Origin: an uncultured Olsenella sp.
Lineage (GTDB): Bacteria; Actinomycetota; Coriobacteriia; Coriobacteriales; Atopobiaceae
Direction: 5' to 3'
DNA length: 64,000 nucleotides
Assembly: GCA_900316105.1 (NCBI GenBank)
Contig: ONBR01000001.1
Location: forward strand, 88,228 to 152,227
Shown here: positions 34,400 to 43,568 of the stretch, one piece after another
Position numbering within the stretch: the stretch's first letter is position 1
Layout: the number at the start of each line of letters is the position of its first letter
Translations under genes and position numbers: made by a program
Notes under the pieces: model-generated
The model's input: only the letters and a program-made list of their open reading frames with translations
What the model was told of the DNA's origin: nothing
The model's database searches: none

Positions 34400-37300
34400 A
34401 TGGTCTCACGCGTGTATGTAGAGAAGAAACCCGGCTTCGACGTAAAGGCCCAGCAGCTGAAGACGGAGCTTACGGATGTTCTGGGGGTGAAGGGGCTCAC
34501 CGGTCTGCGCCTAGTCAACCGCTATGACGTCGAGGGCATCGACCAGGCCCTCTTTGATCAGTGCGTCCCCACGGTCTTCAGCGAGCCCCAGTCCGACGAC
34601 GCCTCGACAGACATGCCCGACCCCAAGGGCGCCCAGGTCTTTGCCGTGGAGTACCTGCCTGGTCAGTTTGACCAGCGCGCCGCCTCCGCCGCCGAGTGCG
34701 TGCAGCTGATCAGCCAGGGCGAGCGCCCGACGGTCATCACCGCAGAGCTCTACTACCTGGAGGGCGACCTCTCCGCCGCCGACGTGGACGCCATCAAGGA
34801 CTACGTGATCAACCCCGTCGAGGCCCGCGAAGCCTCCCTGGACGAGCGCACCACCCTGAAGGTGGACTACCCCGTACCTGCGGACGTCGAGGTCCTGGAC
34901 GGCTTCCTGGACCTGACCCAGGACCAGCTCCAGGCCTTCATCGACGAGCGTGGCCTGGCCATGGACCTGGCGGACATCACCTTCTGCCAGGAATACTTCA
35001 AGGGCGAGCATCGTGTCCCCACAATCACCGAGATAAAGATGATTGACACCTACTGGTCCGACCACTGCCGCCACACCACCTTTGGCACCGTCCTCACCGA
35101 CGTCCAGATCGACGACGAGGTCGTGAAGAAGGCCTTCGAGAAGTACCTGGACATGCGCCACGAGCTCGGTCGCGACCAGAAGCCCCTCTGCCTCATGGAC
35201 ATGGGCACCATCGGCGCCAAGTACCTGAAGTCCAAGGGCATCCTCAAGAACCTGGATGAGTCCGAAGAGATCAACGCCTGCACCGTCAAGGTCAAGGTCG
35301 ACGTGGATGGCACCGACGAGGACTGGCTCTTCCTCTTCAAGAACGAGACCCACAACCACCCCACCGAGATCGAGCCCTTCGGCGGCGCTGCCACCTGCAT
35401 TGGCGGCGCCATTCGTGACCCCCTGTCCGGCCGCTCCTACGTCTACCAGGCCATGCGCGTCACCGGCGCCGCTGACCCCCTGGTCCCCGTGAGCCAGACC
35501 ATGAAGGGCAAGCTCCCCCAGCGCAAGCTCGTGACCACCGCCGCGGCCGGCTACTCCTCCTATGGCAACCAGATCGGCCTTGCCACCGGCCAGGTCAACG
35601 AGCTCTACCACCCCGGCTACGCCGCCAAGCGCATGGAGATCGGCGCCGTCGTGGGCGCCACCCCCGCCAGCCACGTCCGTCGCGAGACCCCCGCTCCCGG
35701 GGACAAGATCATCCTCCTGGGCGGTCATACCGGTCGTGACGGCATCGGTGGCGCCACCGGTTCCTCCAAGGCCCACAACGTCGACTCCCTGGCAAAGGAC
35801 GGCGCCGAGGTCCAGAAGGGCAACGCCCCCGAGGAGCGCAAGCTCCAGCGCCTCTTCCGCCGGGGAGACGCCTGCCGCCTGATCAAGCGCTGCAACGACT
35901 TTGGCGCAGGCGGAGTCTCCGTCGCCATCGGCGAGCTGGCCGACGGACTGGACATCAACCTCGACCTCGTGCCAAAGAAGTACGAGGGCCTGGACGGCAC
36001 CGAGCTTGCCATCTCTGAGTCCCAGGAGCGTATGGCCGTGGCCTTGGCCCCCGAGGACGTAGACGAGTTCCTGGGTTACGCCAAGGAAGAGAACCTCGAG
36101 GCCACCGTGGTTGCCGAGGTCACCGAGTCTCCTCGCCTCCACATGACCTGGCGCGGAAAGACCATCGTCGACGTGTCCCGCGAGTTCCTGGCCTCCAACG
36201 GTGCGCCCAAGCACCAGGCAGTCCACATCGAGTCCCAGGGTTCCTGGCAGCCCGAGTGGCCCGGCTCGACCCTTGAGGAGCGCATGCTCTCCCTCCTCAC
36301 CGACGAGAACGTCGCCTCCAACAAGGGCCTCTCCGAGCGCTTTGACTCCACCATCGGCGCCTCCTCCGTCCTCATGCCCTTCGGCGGAAAGACCCAGCTC
36401 ACGCCCTCCATGGCCATGGCAGCAAAGCTCCCCGTGGACGGCGAGACCACGTCCTGCTCTGGTATGGCTTGGGGCTTCAACCCCTACCTCATGAGTGCCA
36501 ACCAGTACACCGGCGCTTACCTGAGCGTGGTCGAGAGCCTCTGCAAGCTCGTTGCCGCAGGCTTCGAGCACCAGAAGGCCTACCTGACCTTCCAGGAGTA
36601 CTTCGAGAAGCTCCGCAACGTGCCCGAGCGCTGGGGCAAGCCCGCAGCCGCCCTTCTGGGTGCCCTCATGGCCCAGTCCGAGCTGGGGGTCGGCGCCATC
36701 GGCGGCAAGGACTCCATGTCTGGCTCCTTCGAGGACCTGGACGTCCCGCCCACCCTGGTCTCCTTTGCCACGGCCGTGGGCAACGTTGCAAACGTCACCT
36801 CGCCAGAGCTCAAGCAGGCCGGCCACACCCTGGCCCTCCTCAAGCCCGCCCTGCAGGCAGATGGCCTGACCCCCGAGCCCGCCGCGCTGCTCAACACTCT
36901 CACCCTGGTGGAGAGCATGATCCAGCACGGCGACGCCGTTGCAGTGGCCACCCCTGGCTACGGCGGCCTAGCCGAGTCCCTGTTCAAGATGGCGGTGGGC
37001 AACCAGTTGGGCATCGCCCTCTCCGACGACGTGAAGGCCGATGACCTCTTCCATCTGGCCTACGGCACCTTCCTGGTGGAGCTGGCGGACGGCGTGACCC
37101 TGCCTGACCCCCTGGAGGGCAGCGTGGAGCTGTCCGAATTGGGCAGCGTCACCGAGGCCTATCAGCTCTCCGTCGAAGGCCAGACCCTTGACCTGGCACC
37201 CCTCCAGGAGGCCTGGGAGAAAAAGATGGAGCCCGTCTTCCCCTACCGCAAGGCCGGCGATGCAGTACAGGCAGTGAGCTTCGACGCTGCTGCAGCCGGC

Positions 37301-38131
37301 AAGAAGCGCTCCGCTCCCCAGGTGAAGGTCGCCCGTCCCCACGTGGTCATTCCCGTCTTCCCTGGCAACAACTGCGAGTTCGACAGTGCGGCTGCCTTTG
37401 AGCGTGCCGGTGCGGACGTCACGACCCTGGTCGTGAACAACCTCACCCCCGAGAACGTGGCCGAGTCCACCCAGGCACTGGTCGACCAGATCAAGAAGTC
37501 CCAGATCATCATGATTCCCGGTGGTTTCTCTGGCGGCGACGAGCCCGACGGCTCCGCAAAGTTCATCACCGCCTTCTTCCGCGCACCCGCGGTCACCGAG
37601 GCCGTGCGTGACCTCCTCCAGGCCCGCGACGGCCTGATTCTGGGCATCTGCAACGGCTTCCAGGCCCTGGTGAAGCTGGGACTGGTCCCCTACGGCGACA
37701 TCGTCCCCATGACCGACGAGTGCGCCACCCTGACCTTCAACACCATCGGCCGTCACCAGAGCCGTCTGATCAACACCCGCGTGGCCTCGAACCTCTCGCC
37801 CTGGCTGTCCAAGTGCGAGGTGGGCGACGTCCACTCCATCGCCATCAGCCACGGCGAGGGCCGCTTCGTAGCTCCTCAGGGCCTGCTTGACCAGCTGGTC
37901 ACCAACGGTCAGGTGGCCACCCAGTACGTGGATGCCGCGGGCCGACCCTCCATGGACCTGGACGTGAACCCCAACGGCTCCCTCCTCGCCATCGAAGGCA
38001 TCACCTCTCCCGACGGCCGCGTCTTCGGAAAGATGGGCCACTCCGAACGCTCTACCGCCGGCACCTTCAAGAACGTCCCCGGTGAGCACTACCAGCCCAT
38101 CTTTGAGGGTGGCGTCGAGTACTTCAAGTAA
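34400..38131 (+). CDS. purL: Phosphoribosylformylglycinamidine synthase, single-chain
   Basis: The 1243-residue enzyme makes FGAM from FGAR, ATP and glutamine in purine synthesis. An N-terminal PurS-like part (about 1-150) is followed by two AIRS-type halves: motifs TYWSDHCRHTTFG, NETHNHPTEIEPFGGAATC and GAGGVSVAIGELADG in the first, GAIGGKDSMSGSFEDL in the second. A C-terminal class I glutamine amidotransferase (from about 985) has the catalytic Cys in LGICNGFQAL and ISHGEGRF. It is the clostridial single-chain type. The ATG has GGAAGGA upstream; TAGAAT near 34346 may be a -10 box. A strong terminator follows. Confidence 0.98.
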   Translation: MVSRVYVEKKPGFDVKAQQLKTELTDVLGVKGLTGLRLVNRYDVEGIDQALFDQCVPTVFSEPQSDDASTDMPDPKGAQVFAVEYLPGQFDQRAASAAECVQLISQGERPTVITAELYYLEGDLSAADVDAIKDYVINPVEAREASLDERTTLKVDYPVPADVEVLDGFLDLTQDQLQAFIDERGLAMDLADITFCQEYFKGEHRVPTITEIKMIDTYWSDHCRHTTFGTVLTDVQIDDEVVKKAFEKYLDMRHELGRDQKPLCLMDMGTIGAKYLKSKGILKNLDESEEINACTVKVKVDVDGTDEDWLFLFKNETHNHPTEIEPFGGAATCIGGAIRDPLSGRSYVYQAMRVTGAADPLVPVSQTMKGKLPQRKLVTTAAAGYSSYGNQIGLATGQVNELYHPGYAAKRMEIGAVVGATPASHVRRETPAPGDKIILLGGHTGRDGIGGATGSSKAHNVDSLAKDGAEVQKGNAPEERKLQRLFRRGDACRLIKRCNDFGAGGVSVAIGELADGLDINLDLVPKKYEGLDGTELAISESQERMAVALAPEDVDEFLGYAKEENLEATVVAEVTESPRLHMTWRGKTIVDVSREFLASNGAPKHQAVHIESQGSWQPEWPGSTLEERMLSLLTDENVASNKGLSERFDSTIGASSVLMPFGGKTQLTPSMAMAAKLPVDGETTSCSGMAWGFNPYLMSANQYTGAYLSVVESLCKLVAAGFEHQKAYLTFQEYFEKLRNVPERWGKPAAALLGALMAQSELGVGAIGGKDSMSGSFEDLDVPPTLVSFATAVGNVANVTSPELKQAGHTLALLKPALQADGLTPEPAALLNTLTLVESMIQHGDAVAVATPGYGGLAESLFKMAVGNQLGIALSDDVKADDLFHLAYGTFLVELADGVTLPDPLEGSVELSELGSVTEAYQLSVEGQTLDLAPLQEAWEKKMEPVFPYRKAGDAVQAVSFDAAAAGKKRSAPQVKVARPHVVIPVFPGNNCEFDSAAAFERAGADVTTLVVNNLTPENVAESTQALVDQIKKSQIIMIPGGFSGGDEPDGSAKFITAFFRAPAVTEAVRDLLQARDGLILGICNGFQALVKLGLVPYGDIVPMTDECATLTFNTIGRHQSRLINTRVASNLSPWLSKCEVGDVHSIAISHGEGRFVAPQGLLDQLVTNGQVATQYVDAAGRPSMDLDVNPNGSLLAIEGITSPDGRVFGKMGHSERSTAGTFKNVPGEHYQPIFEGGVEYFK

Positions 38132-38155
38132 TTCTTTCGGAGCAAAGACAAGCAA

Positions 38156-38187
38156 AGGCGGGCACCTCACAGGGTGCCCGCCTTTTT
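38156..38187 (+). terminator. Rho-independent terminator after purL
   Basis: An 11-bp perfect stem (AGGCGGGCACC/GGTGCCCGCCT, 6-base loop) with a T-run starts about 25 bases after the stop codon. Confidence 0.95.
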
Positions 38188-38250
38188 GTGACAATAGCGC
38201 CTGGCATCTCTGTCCCAAAATGTGACAATAGCGCCTGGCGCTATTGTCAC
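38188..38250. repeat. Palindromic intergenic repeat, family A copy 3
   Basis: GTGACAATAGCGCCTGGC occurs twice in direct orientation (38188-38205, 38222-38239) and once inverted (CGCTATTGTCAC to 38250), around a CTGTCCCAAAATG centre. It looks like a partly duplicated family A unit. It overlaps the gap between convergent purL and ppk2, ending 3 bases before the ppk2 stop codon. Confidence 0.8.
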
Positions 38251-38253
38251 ATC

Positions 38254-39135
38254 CTACTCAGACAGGAGGCGGGCCTTGCAGTCATCCAGCTTTGCCTTCT
38301 CCTCATCAGGCATCTCGGGATAGTGGGGATCCATCTTTTCCAGCGTATCTACGATGGCCTCGCTGACCAGCCAGCGGGTAAACCACTTTTGGTCGGCTGG
38401 CAGCACATACCAGGGAGCATGCTCCGTTGCCGTGGCGTTGATGGCCTCCTCGTAGGCCTTCATGTACTTTGGCCAGAGGGCGCGGTCGTCCAGGTCGCCC
38501 GCAGAGAACTTCCAGTTCTTCCGTGGGTCCTCAATGCGCTCCATGAAGCGCTTCTTCTGCTCGTCCTGACCAACGTTGAGGAAGATCTTTAATACCCGAT
38601 AGCCATTCTCATAGAGGTATTCCTCGAAGTCGCGAATCTGCCGGAAGCGCTTGCCAAAGAACTCGTCCTCCGAATCGTTCAGGCAGCGCTTGGGCAGCTC
38701 GTAGTCCTTCCAAATCTGGTGCACGCGAACCACAAGGACGTCCTCGTAGTAGGACCGGTTGAAGAGCCCGATCATGCCGCGCGCAGGGAGGTTGCAGGCT
38801 GCGCGCCAGAGGAAGTCATGGGAAAGCTCAAGGCTGGTCGGCTGCTTGAAGGAATGGACGATCACGCCCTGGGGGTTCACGCCGCTCATCACGTGCTTTA
38901 TCGTCGAGTCCTTGCCCGCTGCATCCATGGCCTGCAGAAGGACCACCAGGCCCTCGCGTTTCTGGGCATAGAGCTTGTCCTGGAGCTCTCCCATCCGCTC
39001 GGTGTTGACGCGAGTCAGTTCCTGGTAGATGGGCTTGTCCTCGTCGCTCAGGTGCAACGAGGTCTTGCAGTCCCTTATCGACATGTGACCCTTGCCGTCA
39101 AAGCGAAAGTCCTTGATGTCCATCTCGTGCGCCAT
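38254..39135 (-). CDS. ppk2: Polyphosphate kinase 2 family protein
   Basis: The 293-residue protein belongs to PPK2: Walker A MDAAGKDSTIKHV, the lid region SFKQPTSLELSHDFLWRA, Walker B NRSYYEDVLVVRVH, and downstream KIFLNVGQDEQKKRF. PPK2 enzymes use polyphosphate to phosphorylate ADP, GDP or AMP; the length fits the single-domain classes I and III, but the specificity is uncertain. I start at ATG 39135, which has GGAAGGG at a suitable distance; a TTG two codons upstream is less likely. The gene follows the DUF389 protein gene closely on the same strand. Confidence 0.93.
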   Translation of the reverse strand: MAHEMDIKDFRFDGKGHMSIRDCKTSLHLSDEDKPIYQELTRVNTERMGELQDKLYAQKREGLVVLLQAMDAAGKDSTIKHVMSGVNPQGVIVHSFKQPTSLELSHDFLWRAACNLPARGMIGLFNRSYYEDVLVVRVHQIWKDYELPKRCLNDSEDEFFGKRFRQIRDFEEYLYENGYRVLKIFLNVGQDEQKKRFMERIEDPRKNWKFSAGDLDDRALWPKYMKAYEEAINATATEHAPWYVLPADQKWFTRWLVSEAIVDTLEKMDPHYPEMPDEEKAKLDDCKARLLSE

Positions 39136-39141
39136 GTGCAA

Positions 39142-40266
39142 TCACCCTTCCACGCTAACGGTGCCCAGGCCATTCGTGCCGTCATACACCCTGAAGTTCA
39201 CGGAGTCGACCTTGTCCACGTGCACCTTGATTAGGTTGCGCACCCGGCCCTTATCCTCGTCGCTCAGCTCCTCCGACGTGATGACCTCGGCAATCACCTT
39301 GCTCGAGAGGGCCTGGCGCTGCGCGTCGTAGGAAGTCTCCTCTCCTATGTGATACCCCACATAGCCAGGGCAGACGGCCTGAAGCTCGCGCGTGGTCGTC
39401 TCCACGTCGTAGGTGTCAGCCGTTTCGAACACTGAGCCGTCGTTCTTCTCCATTGTGGCCTGAACCGCCTGGTAGGTCATAAAGATGCAGGGAATCAGAA
39501 AGAGAATCGTGCCAATGGCAATTCGGTTGCGGAGCTTGTGGGAGAAGGCCTGAGCCTCCTCGTCCTCCAGCTGGGTCACCACGCCGTCTTCGTTGAGGTC
39601 GCGCTTCAGCGGGGCCTTTAGGATGATGAACATGAGGTCCGCCGCCAGGGCTATAAAGACCACGTTGAGCAGGAAGACATAGAAAGCAGTCATGAACTGG
39701 GCAATGTCGTGCATGGCAATGCCGTAGCCCGATGCACAGAGGGGCGGCATGAGGGCCGTTGCGACGGCGACGCCGGCAATCAGGGTAGGAGGCTCCTGGT
39801 TGCGAGATGTACCCAGGGCACCTGCAAAACCTCCGGCTGCGGCGATGATCACCACCCATATCGTAGGTGACGAGTTGCTCAGGAGCTCCGAGGTCGTATT
39901 GCTCAGGGGCGAGATGGAGAAGTAGAGAGTGGACGTAATCAGGCAAAAGACAATCTGGACGAAAAGACCGAAAACCGCCTCACGCAGGAGCTTTCCGTCA
40001 GCCGTGGCCACGGAGTAGGCGATGGCCATGACTGAGCCCATGAGGGGGCAGATGAGCATGGATCCCACGATGGCCTCGGTGGAGTCGATGTTGAGGCCCA
40101 CACAGGCGATGAGCATGGCCACGACCAAAATGACCAGGTGAGTTCCGTCGATGCGGGCTCCAGAGACGATGCGTTTCCTGATGGTCTGGAAACTGGCGCG
40201 ACCCGGCCGAACATTAAAGAGCCGCCTCAATGCCTTGTGCAACTCTTCCGACTGCTCTTCCCGCAT
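39142..40266 (-). CDS. DUF389 membrane protein
   Basis: The 374-residue protein has a cytoplasmic N-terminus, about six membrane spans between residues 40 and 265 and a soluble tail. The DUF389 signature is clear: IDSTEAIVGSMLICPLMGSV, GGFAGALGTSRNQEPPTLIAGVAVATALMPPL (in two parts) and ALAADLMFI. Function is unknown; some members are associated with a TIGR00341 domain. The ATG at 40266 follows AAGG; a much longer frame upstream would overlap the divergent Cys-rich gene and is rejected. It lies 6 bases upstream of ppk2, implying one transcript. Confidence 0.88.
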   Translation of the reverse strand: MREEQSEELHKALRRLFNVRPGRASFQTIRKRIVSGARIDGTHLVILVVAMLIACVGLNIDSTEAIVGSMLICPLMGSVMAIAYSVATADGKLLREAVFGLFVQIVFCLITSTLYFSISPLSNTTSELLSNSSPTIWVVIIAAAGGFAGALGTSRNQEPPTLIAGVAVATALMPPLCASGYGIAMHDIAQFMTAFYVFLLNVVFIALAADLMFIILKAPLKRDLNEDGVVTQLEDEEAQAFSHKLRNRIAIGTILFLIPCIFMTYQAVQATMEKNDGSVFETADTYDVETTTRELQAVCPGYVGYHIGEETSYDAQRQALSSKVIAEVITSEELSDEDKGRVRNLIKVHVDKVDSVNFRVYDGTNGLGTVSVEG

Positions 40267-40371
40267 AGCCTTGCGCCCCCCTGCACCTCTTGTGGACGGA
40301 ATTTGGACTGATAGCAGAAGTCTAGCAGGGGCAGAATGATGGTGAAACCGACAGAGAAAGGCAGGCGAACC

Positions 40372-40590
40372 ATGAAGAGCGTACTTATCAAGGACACGAC
40401 GCGCGAGGAGCGTATCCAGATTATCCGAGACGGGCTCTCCTGCGGTGACGCCACCGGTTGCGACTCCTGCAGCGGCTGCTCCATGGGCGTAGGGTCGATC
40501 GAAGCCATGTACAAGCCCTACATCGACGGTCAGCTGGAACTGGCCGAAGTCAACATGTTGCACGCGGCCACGCGCTATGTACATGGGTGA
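40372..40590 (+). CDS. Small Cys-rich conserved-type protein
   Basis: The 72-residue product starts MKSVLIKDTTREERIQIIRD and contains a cluster of four cysteines, CGDATGCDSCSGC, followed by IEAMYKPYIDGQLELAEVN. I recall similar small proteins opening MKSVLIKDTT and ending with a YIDG-E segment in anaerobic Firmicutes and Coriobacteriia, but no function is known to me. The cluster could bind zinc or an Fe-S centre. The start choice is supported by GGCAGG upstream; an earlier in-frame ATG at 40336 is possible. It is divergent from DUF389 and convergent with the ABC ATPase. Confidence 0.72.
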   Translation: MKSVLIKDTTREERIQIIRDGLSCGDATGCDSCSGCSMGVGSIEAMYKPYIDGQLELAEVNMLHAATRYVHG

Positions 40591-40592
40591 TC

Positions 40593-40655
40593 CTGACTGA
40601 GGGACGACCCGCCCAGGCCTTTGCCCAGAGCTGGGCGCCCCGTCCCTCAGGTCAG
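40593..40655. terminator. Imperfect hairpin between convergent genes
   Basis: CTGACTGAGGGACG and CGTCCCTCAGGTCAG pair with one bulge, continuing through GCCCAG/CTGGGC. It fills the gap between the Cys-rich and ABC ATPase genes and could stop transcription from both sides, though there is no T-tract. Confidence 0.5.
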
Positions 40656-41744
40656 CTACTCCGCCGCCAGAACGTGCAGGTCGTCAGGGGAGAACTTCAC
40701 GTATGCATCGTCGCCCACCTGGTAGATCCGCTTGTTCTTGGGGTTGAACTCGGTGATCTTGATCAGGTCGCCATTGGGGGTCTTCACGTGGTAGTTCTGA
40801 TAGTGGCCCATGAAGCGAGACAGGACCACCTTGCAGGGGAGGACGCCTTCGTCCTCGACGTGCGCAGACTCGGGACGCAAGACCAGCATGACTTTGGCAC
40901 CCTCATTGAAGCTACCGGCGTCTGCGACCTCAACGGAATGACCGCCCACATTCACCAGGCAACCCTTTCCGTCCTTGCTCGTCAGCGTGCCCTTGAGGAA
41001 ATTGGACTCGCCGATGAAGTCAGCGACGAAAGAATCAACGGGGTGATAGTAGATAGTCTTGGGGTCGCCCACCTGGTCGACCAAGCCCTTCTTCATGACG
41101 ATGATGCGGTCTGCGATGGCCATGGCCTCGGACTGGTCGTGGGTGACGTAGACGGCCGTGATGCCGGCCTCCTGCTGGATGCGACGGATCTCGGTACGCA
41201 TGTCCACGCGGAGCTTAGCGTCCAGGTTGGATAGGGGCTCGTCGAAGAGGAGGACGCCAGGCTCGATGACCAGGGCGCGGGCCAGGGCGACGCGCTGCTG
41301 CTGGCCGCCAGAGAGCTGGTTGGTCATGCGGTCTTCCATGCCCTCGAGACCGACCATTTTGAGGATGTTGGTGACCTTCTCCTTGATGGTGCCAGGATCC
41401 ATCTTGCGCAGCTTCAGGCCATAAGCCACGTTGTCAAAGATGTTGTAGTGAGGCAGCAGGGCGTAGGACTGAAAGACCATTGCTGTGTCGCGCTTGTTGG
41501 GCGTGAGTTCGTTGATGGGTTCGCCGCCCAGGTAAATCTCGCCCTCGTCGGGAGACTCGAAGCCAGCGATCATACGCAGGATCGTGGTCTTGCCACATCC
41601 GGAGGGGCCCAGCAGGGTCACGAACTCGCCAGGCTGGATGTCCAGGTTGGCATCATGAACGGCATAGAAGTCCTTGCCGGTCTTGGGGTCCTGGTAGATC
41701 TTGCTGATGTGCTCCAGGCGCACACCCTTCTTTTCCTTGGACAT
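40656..41744 (-). CDS. ABC transporter ATP-binding protein (iron/polyamine type)
   Basis: The 362-residue ATPase has Walker A LLGPSGCGKTT, Q-loop MVFQSYALLPHYN, signature [15 protein letters not shown] and Walker B LLFDEPLSNLD, then a TOBE-type regulatory domain (about 245-360). The family includes FbpC, PotA and PhnT. It energises the permease at 41749-43464 (5-base gap). The three-gene order, binding protein, two-domain permease, ATPase, is typical of ferric iron and 2-aminoethylphosphonate importers; the permease fusion favours iron-like, but the substrate is not shown. Confidence 0.93.
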   Translation of the reverse strand: MSKEKKGVRLEHISKIYQDPKTGKDFYAVHDANLDIQPGEFVTLLGPSGCGKTTILRMIAGFESPDEGEIYLGGEPINELTPNKRDTAMVFQSYALLPHYNIFDNVAYGLKLRKMDPGTIKEKVTNILKMVGLEGMEDRMTNQLSGGQQQRVALARALVIEPGVLLFDEPLSNLDAKLRVDMRTEIRRIQQEAGITAVYVTHDQSEAMAIADRIIVMKKGLVDQVGDPKTIYYHPVDSFVADFIGESNFLKGTLTSKDGKGCLVNVGGHSVEVADAGSFNEGAKVMLVLRPESAHVEDEGVLPCKVVLSRFMGHYQNYHVKTPNGDLIKITEFNPKNKRIYQVGDDAYVKFSPDDLHVLAAE

Positions 41745-41748
41745 AGGT

Positions 41749-43464
41749 CTACTCCTTCGAGGTAGAGGTCGCAGTGCTGGTGCCGAAGCGCTTGATGAAG
41801 AAGTTCATCAGCATGACTGCGGCATAGGTGATGACGATCAGGATCGTCGAGAACGCGCAGGCGGTGCCATACTCGCCCTTGCCGGCGAACTCGTTGATCT
41901 GCACCGTGATAAGGAAGAACTGCGGCGTCACGAGCAGGATGATGGCGGAGATTGCGGTGATCGAGCGGACGAACGTGGTTACCAGACCACTGAGGAAGGA
42001 GTCCTTGATCAGTGGCAGAGTGACGGTCATAAAGACCTGGAAGCTGTTGGCACCCATGTCGTAGGCCGACTCCTCGATGGACTTGTCAATCTGTCTCAGA
42101 GCACTGATGCCCGAGCGCGTGCCCGTGGGCAGGGAGCGGACGATGAAGACGATGACCAGGATGGCAGCCGACCCGTACAGGCCCTGCAGCACTCCCGAGC
42201 CAAAGATGCCCGTTGCAAAGCCGCGAATGTAGCCGACGCCCAGGACGGTGCCAGGGACGGCCATTGCCAGCATGGACACGGTCTCGATAAAGGCCTTGCC
42301 GTGGAAGTTCTTCTTTACCACCAGGTAGGAGATAATCATCGAGAAGAGTGCCGTGATGGGACTGGCCAGCAGCGACAGGAGGAAGGAGTCGCGGAAGGCC
42401 TCGATGCCGTGGTACTTGGAGAAGACCATCTGGTACCAGCGGAGGGTGAGCGAGTAGTCGCGACCCCAGGTGCGGAAGAGCGAGCCAAAGATCACGGAGA
42501 CGTACATCACGATGACAAAGAGGGAGATGACGGCGCAAACGATGGTAAGGGGCGTGCGCACGGACTTGTCCGTGATGAGCATGCGGGCGCGGCTCGCCTT
42601 GCCCGTGAGGGTGGAGGTGGACTTTGCCTCGAGGACGTACTTCTGCACGATGAACATCAGAAGCGTGATGCAGAGGAGGACCACTGCCATCGCGGAAGCG
42701 CCCTGCTTGTCGTAGGCGCCCGTAATCTGCAGGTAGATCGTCGTTGCCAGCGTGTTGTAGGAGCCGCCGATGATCATGGGGTTGGCGAAGTCTGCGATGG
42801 ACTCGATGAAGGTGACCAGGAAGGCGTTGCCCAGGCCAGGAAGGATCAGGGGCAGGGTGACGGAGGTGAAGACCTTCCAACGGGAGGCGCCCATATCACG
42901 CGCGGCCTCCTCCAGGGAGGGGTCGATGTTCTTGAGCAGGCCCTTGAGCATCATGTAGCAGACTGGGAAGAAGGTCAGGGTCTGCACGATGAAGATGCCC
43001 CAGTAGCCGTAGACGTTGTTGTCCTTGATGCCCAGGAGGAATCGGGTAATCAGGCCCGCCTTGCCGAAGAGCAGAATCATCGAAAGGGACAGGACGAAGG
43101 GCGGCGAGACGACGGGCAGGATGGACACTACCTTGAAGAGGCCGCTCATGAACTTGGACTTGAGCTGAACGTACTCCTCCACGTAGGCAAAGAGGAGGCC
43201 AACGAGGGCCGAGACGATGCTTACGAGGAAGCCGACCTTGAGCGTGTTGGTGATTGCCGCCTGGAAGTCTGGCAGGGCCATGACGCGCTTGAAGACGTCC
43301 AGGGAGGGGCCCTTGTCGGTCAGGAAGCTGTCAACCAGCAGGATCGCAAGGGGATAGAGGATGAATAGGGTCAGAAAGGCGATGAGGACCACAATGGTCG
43401 TGACCATGATCGGGTCGGCCATGAACTTCTTGCGTTCCAGCGCCGCGCTTTGTTTGGTTGCCAT
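41749..43464 (-). CDS. ABC transporter permease, fused two-domain (FbpB-like)
   Basis: The 571-residue protein carries two permease domains in one chain, with about twelve membrane spans. Each half has an EAA loop that docks on the ATPase: EEAARDMGASRWKVFTSVTL and EESAYDMGANSFQVFMTVTL. Fused permeases of this type occur in the Fe3+/thiamine/phosphonate importer group. The ATG has GGGAG upstream. It lies 104 bases after the binding-protein gene, where a strong GC-rich hairpin at 43506-43533 sits between them. Confidence 0.92.
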   Translation of the reverse strand: MATKQSAALERKKFMADPIMVTTIVVLIAFLTLFILYPLAILLVDSFLTDKGPSLDVFKRVMALPDFQAAITNTLKVGFLVSIVSALVGLLFAYVEEYVQLKSKFMSGLFKVVSILPVVSPPFVLSLSMILLFGKAGLITRFLLGIKDNNVYGYWGIFIVQTLTFFPVCYMMLKGLLKNIDPSLEEAARDMGASRWKVFTSVTLPLILPGLGNAFLVTFIESIADFANPMIIGGSYNTLATTIYLQITGAYDKQGASAMAVVLLCITLLMFIVQKYVLEAKSTSTLTGKASRARMLITDKSVRTPLTIVCAVISLFVIVMYVSVIFGSLFRTWGRDYSLTLRWYQMVFSKYHGIEAFRDSFLLSLLASPITALFSMIISYLVVKKNFHGKAFIETVSMLAMAVPGTVLGVGYIRGFATGIFGSGVLQGLYGSAAILVIVFIVRSLPTGTRSGISALRQIDKSIEESAYDMGANSFQVFMTVTLPLIKDSFLSGLVTTFVRSITAISAIILLVTPQFFLITVQINEFAGKGEYGTACAFSTILIVITYAAVMLMNFFIKRFGTSTATSTSKE

Positions 43465-43505
43465 AGGCTACTCCCTCGTGGCTGCGCTTGGTTCTTACAT
43501 GACAC

Positions 43506-43533
43506 GGGACGGGCGCCCGCGGACGCCCGTCCC
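43506..43533 (-). other. GC-rich hairpin between binding-protein and permease genes
   Basis: GGGACGGGCG and CGCCCGTCCC form a perfect 10-bp stem with an 8-base loop. There is no T-run. Hairpins at this position commonly stabilise the upstream binding-protein mRNA so that more binding protein than permease is made. That role is inferred. Confidence 0.65.
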
Positions 43534-43568
43534 TGACATAACGATGGTGAACGGGATTCGTGGGAGGG

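Noticed and set aside
34511..36928. Minus-strand open frame of 805 codons inside purL
   Set aside because: It lies opposite a certain PurL and reads as low-complexity Gly/Val/Leu/His, the usual shadow of a GC-rich gene.
36968..38218. Minus-strand open frame of 416 codons over the purL 3' end
   Set aside because: No family motif, overlaps the purL terminator and has no start signal.
41701..43368. Plus-strand open frame of 555 codons opposite the fused permease
   Set aside because: The product is charged low-complexity; the permease on the other strand has two EAA loops.
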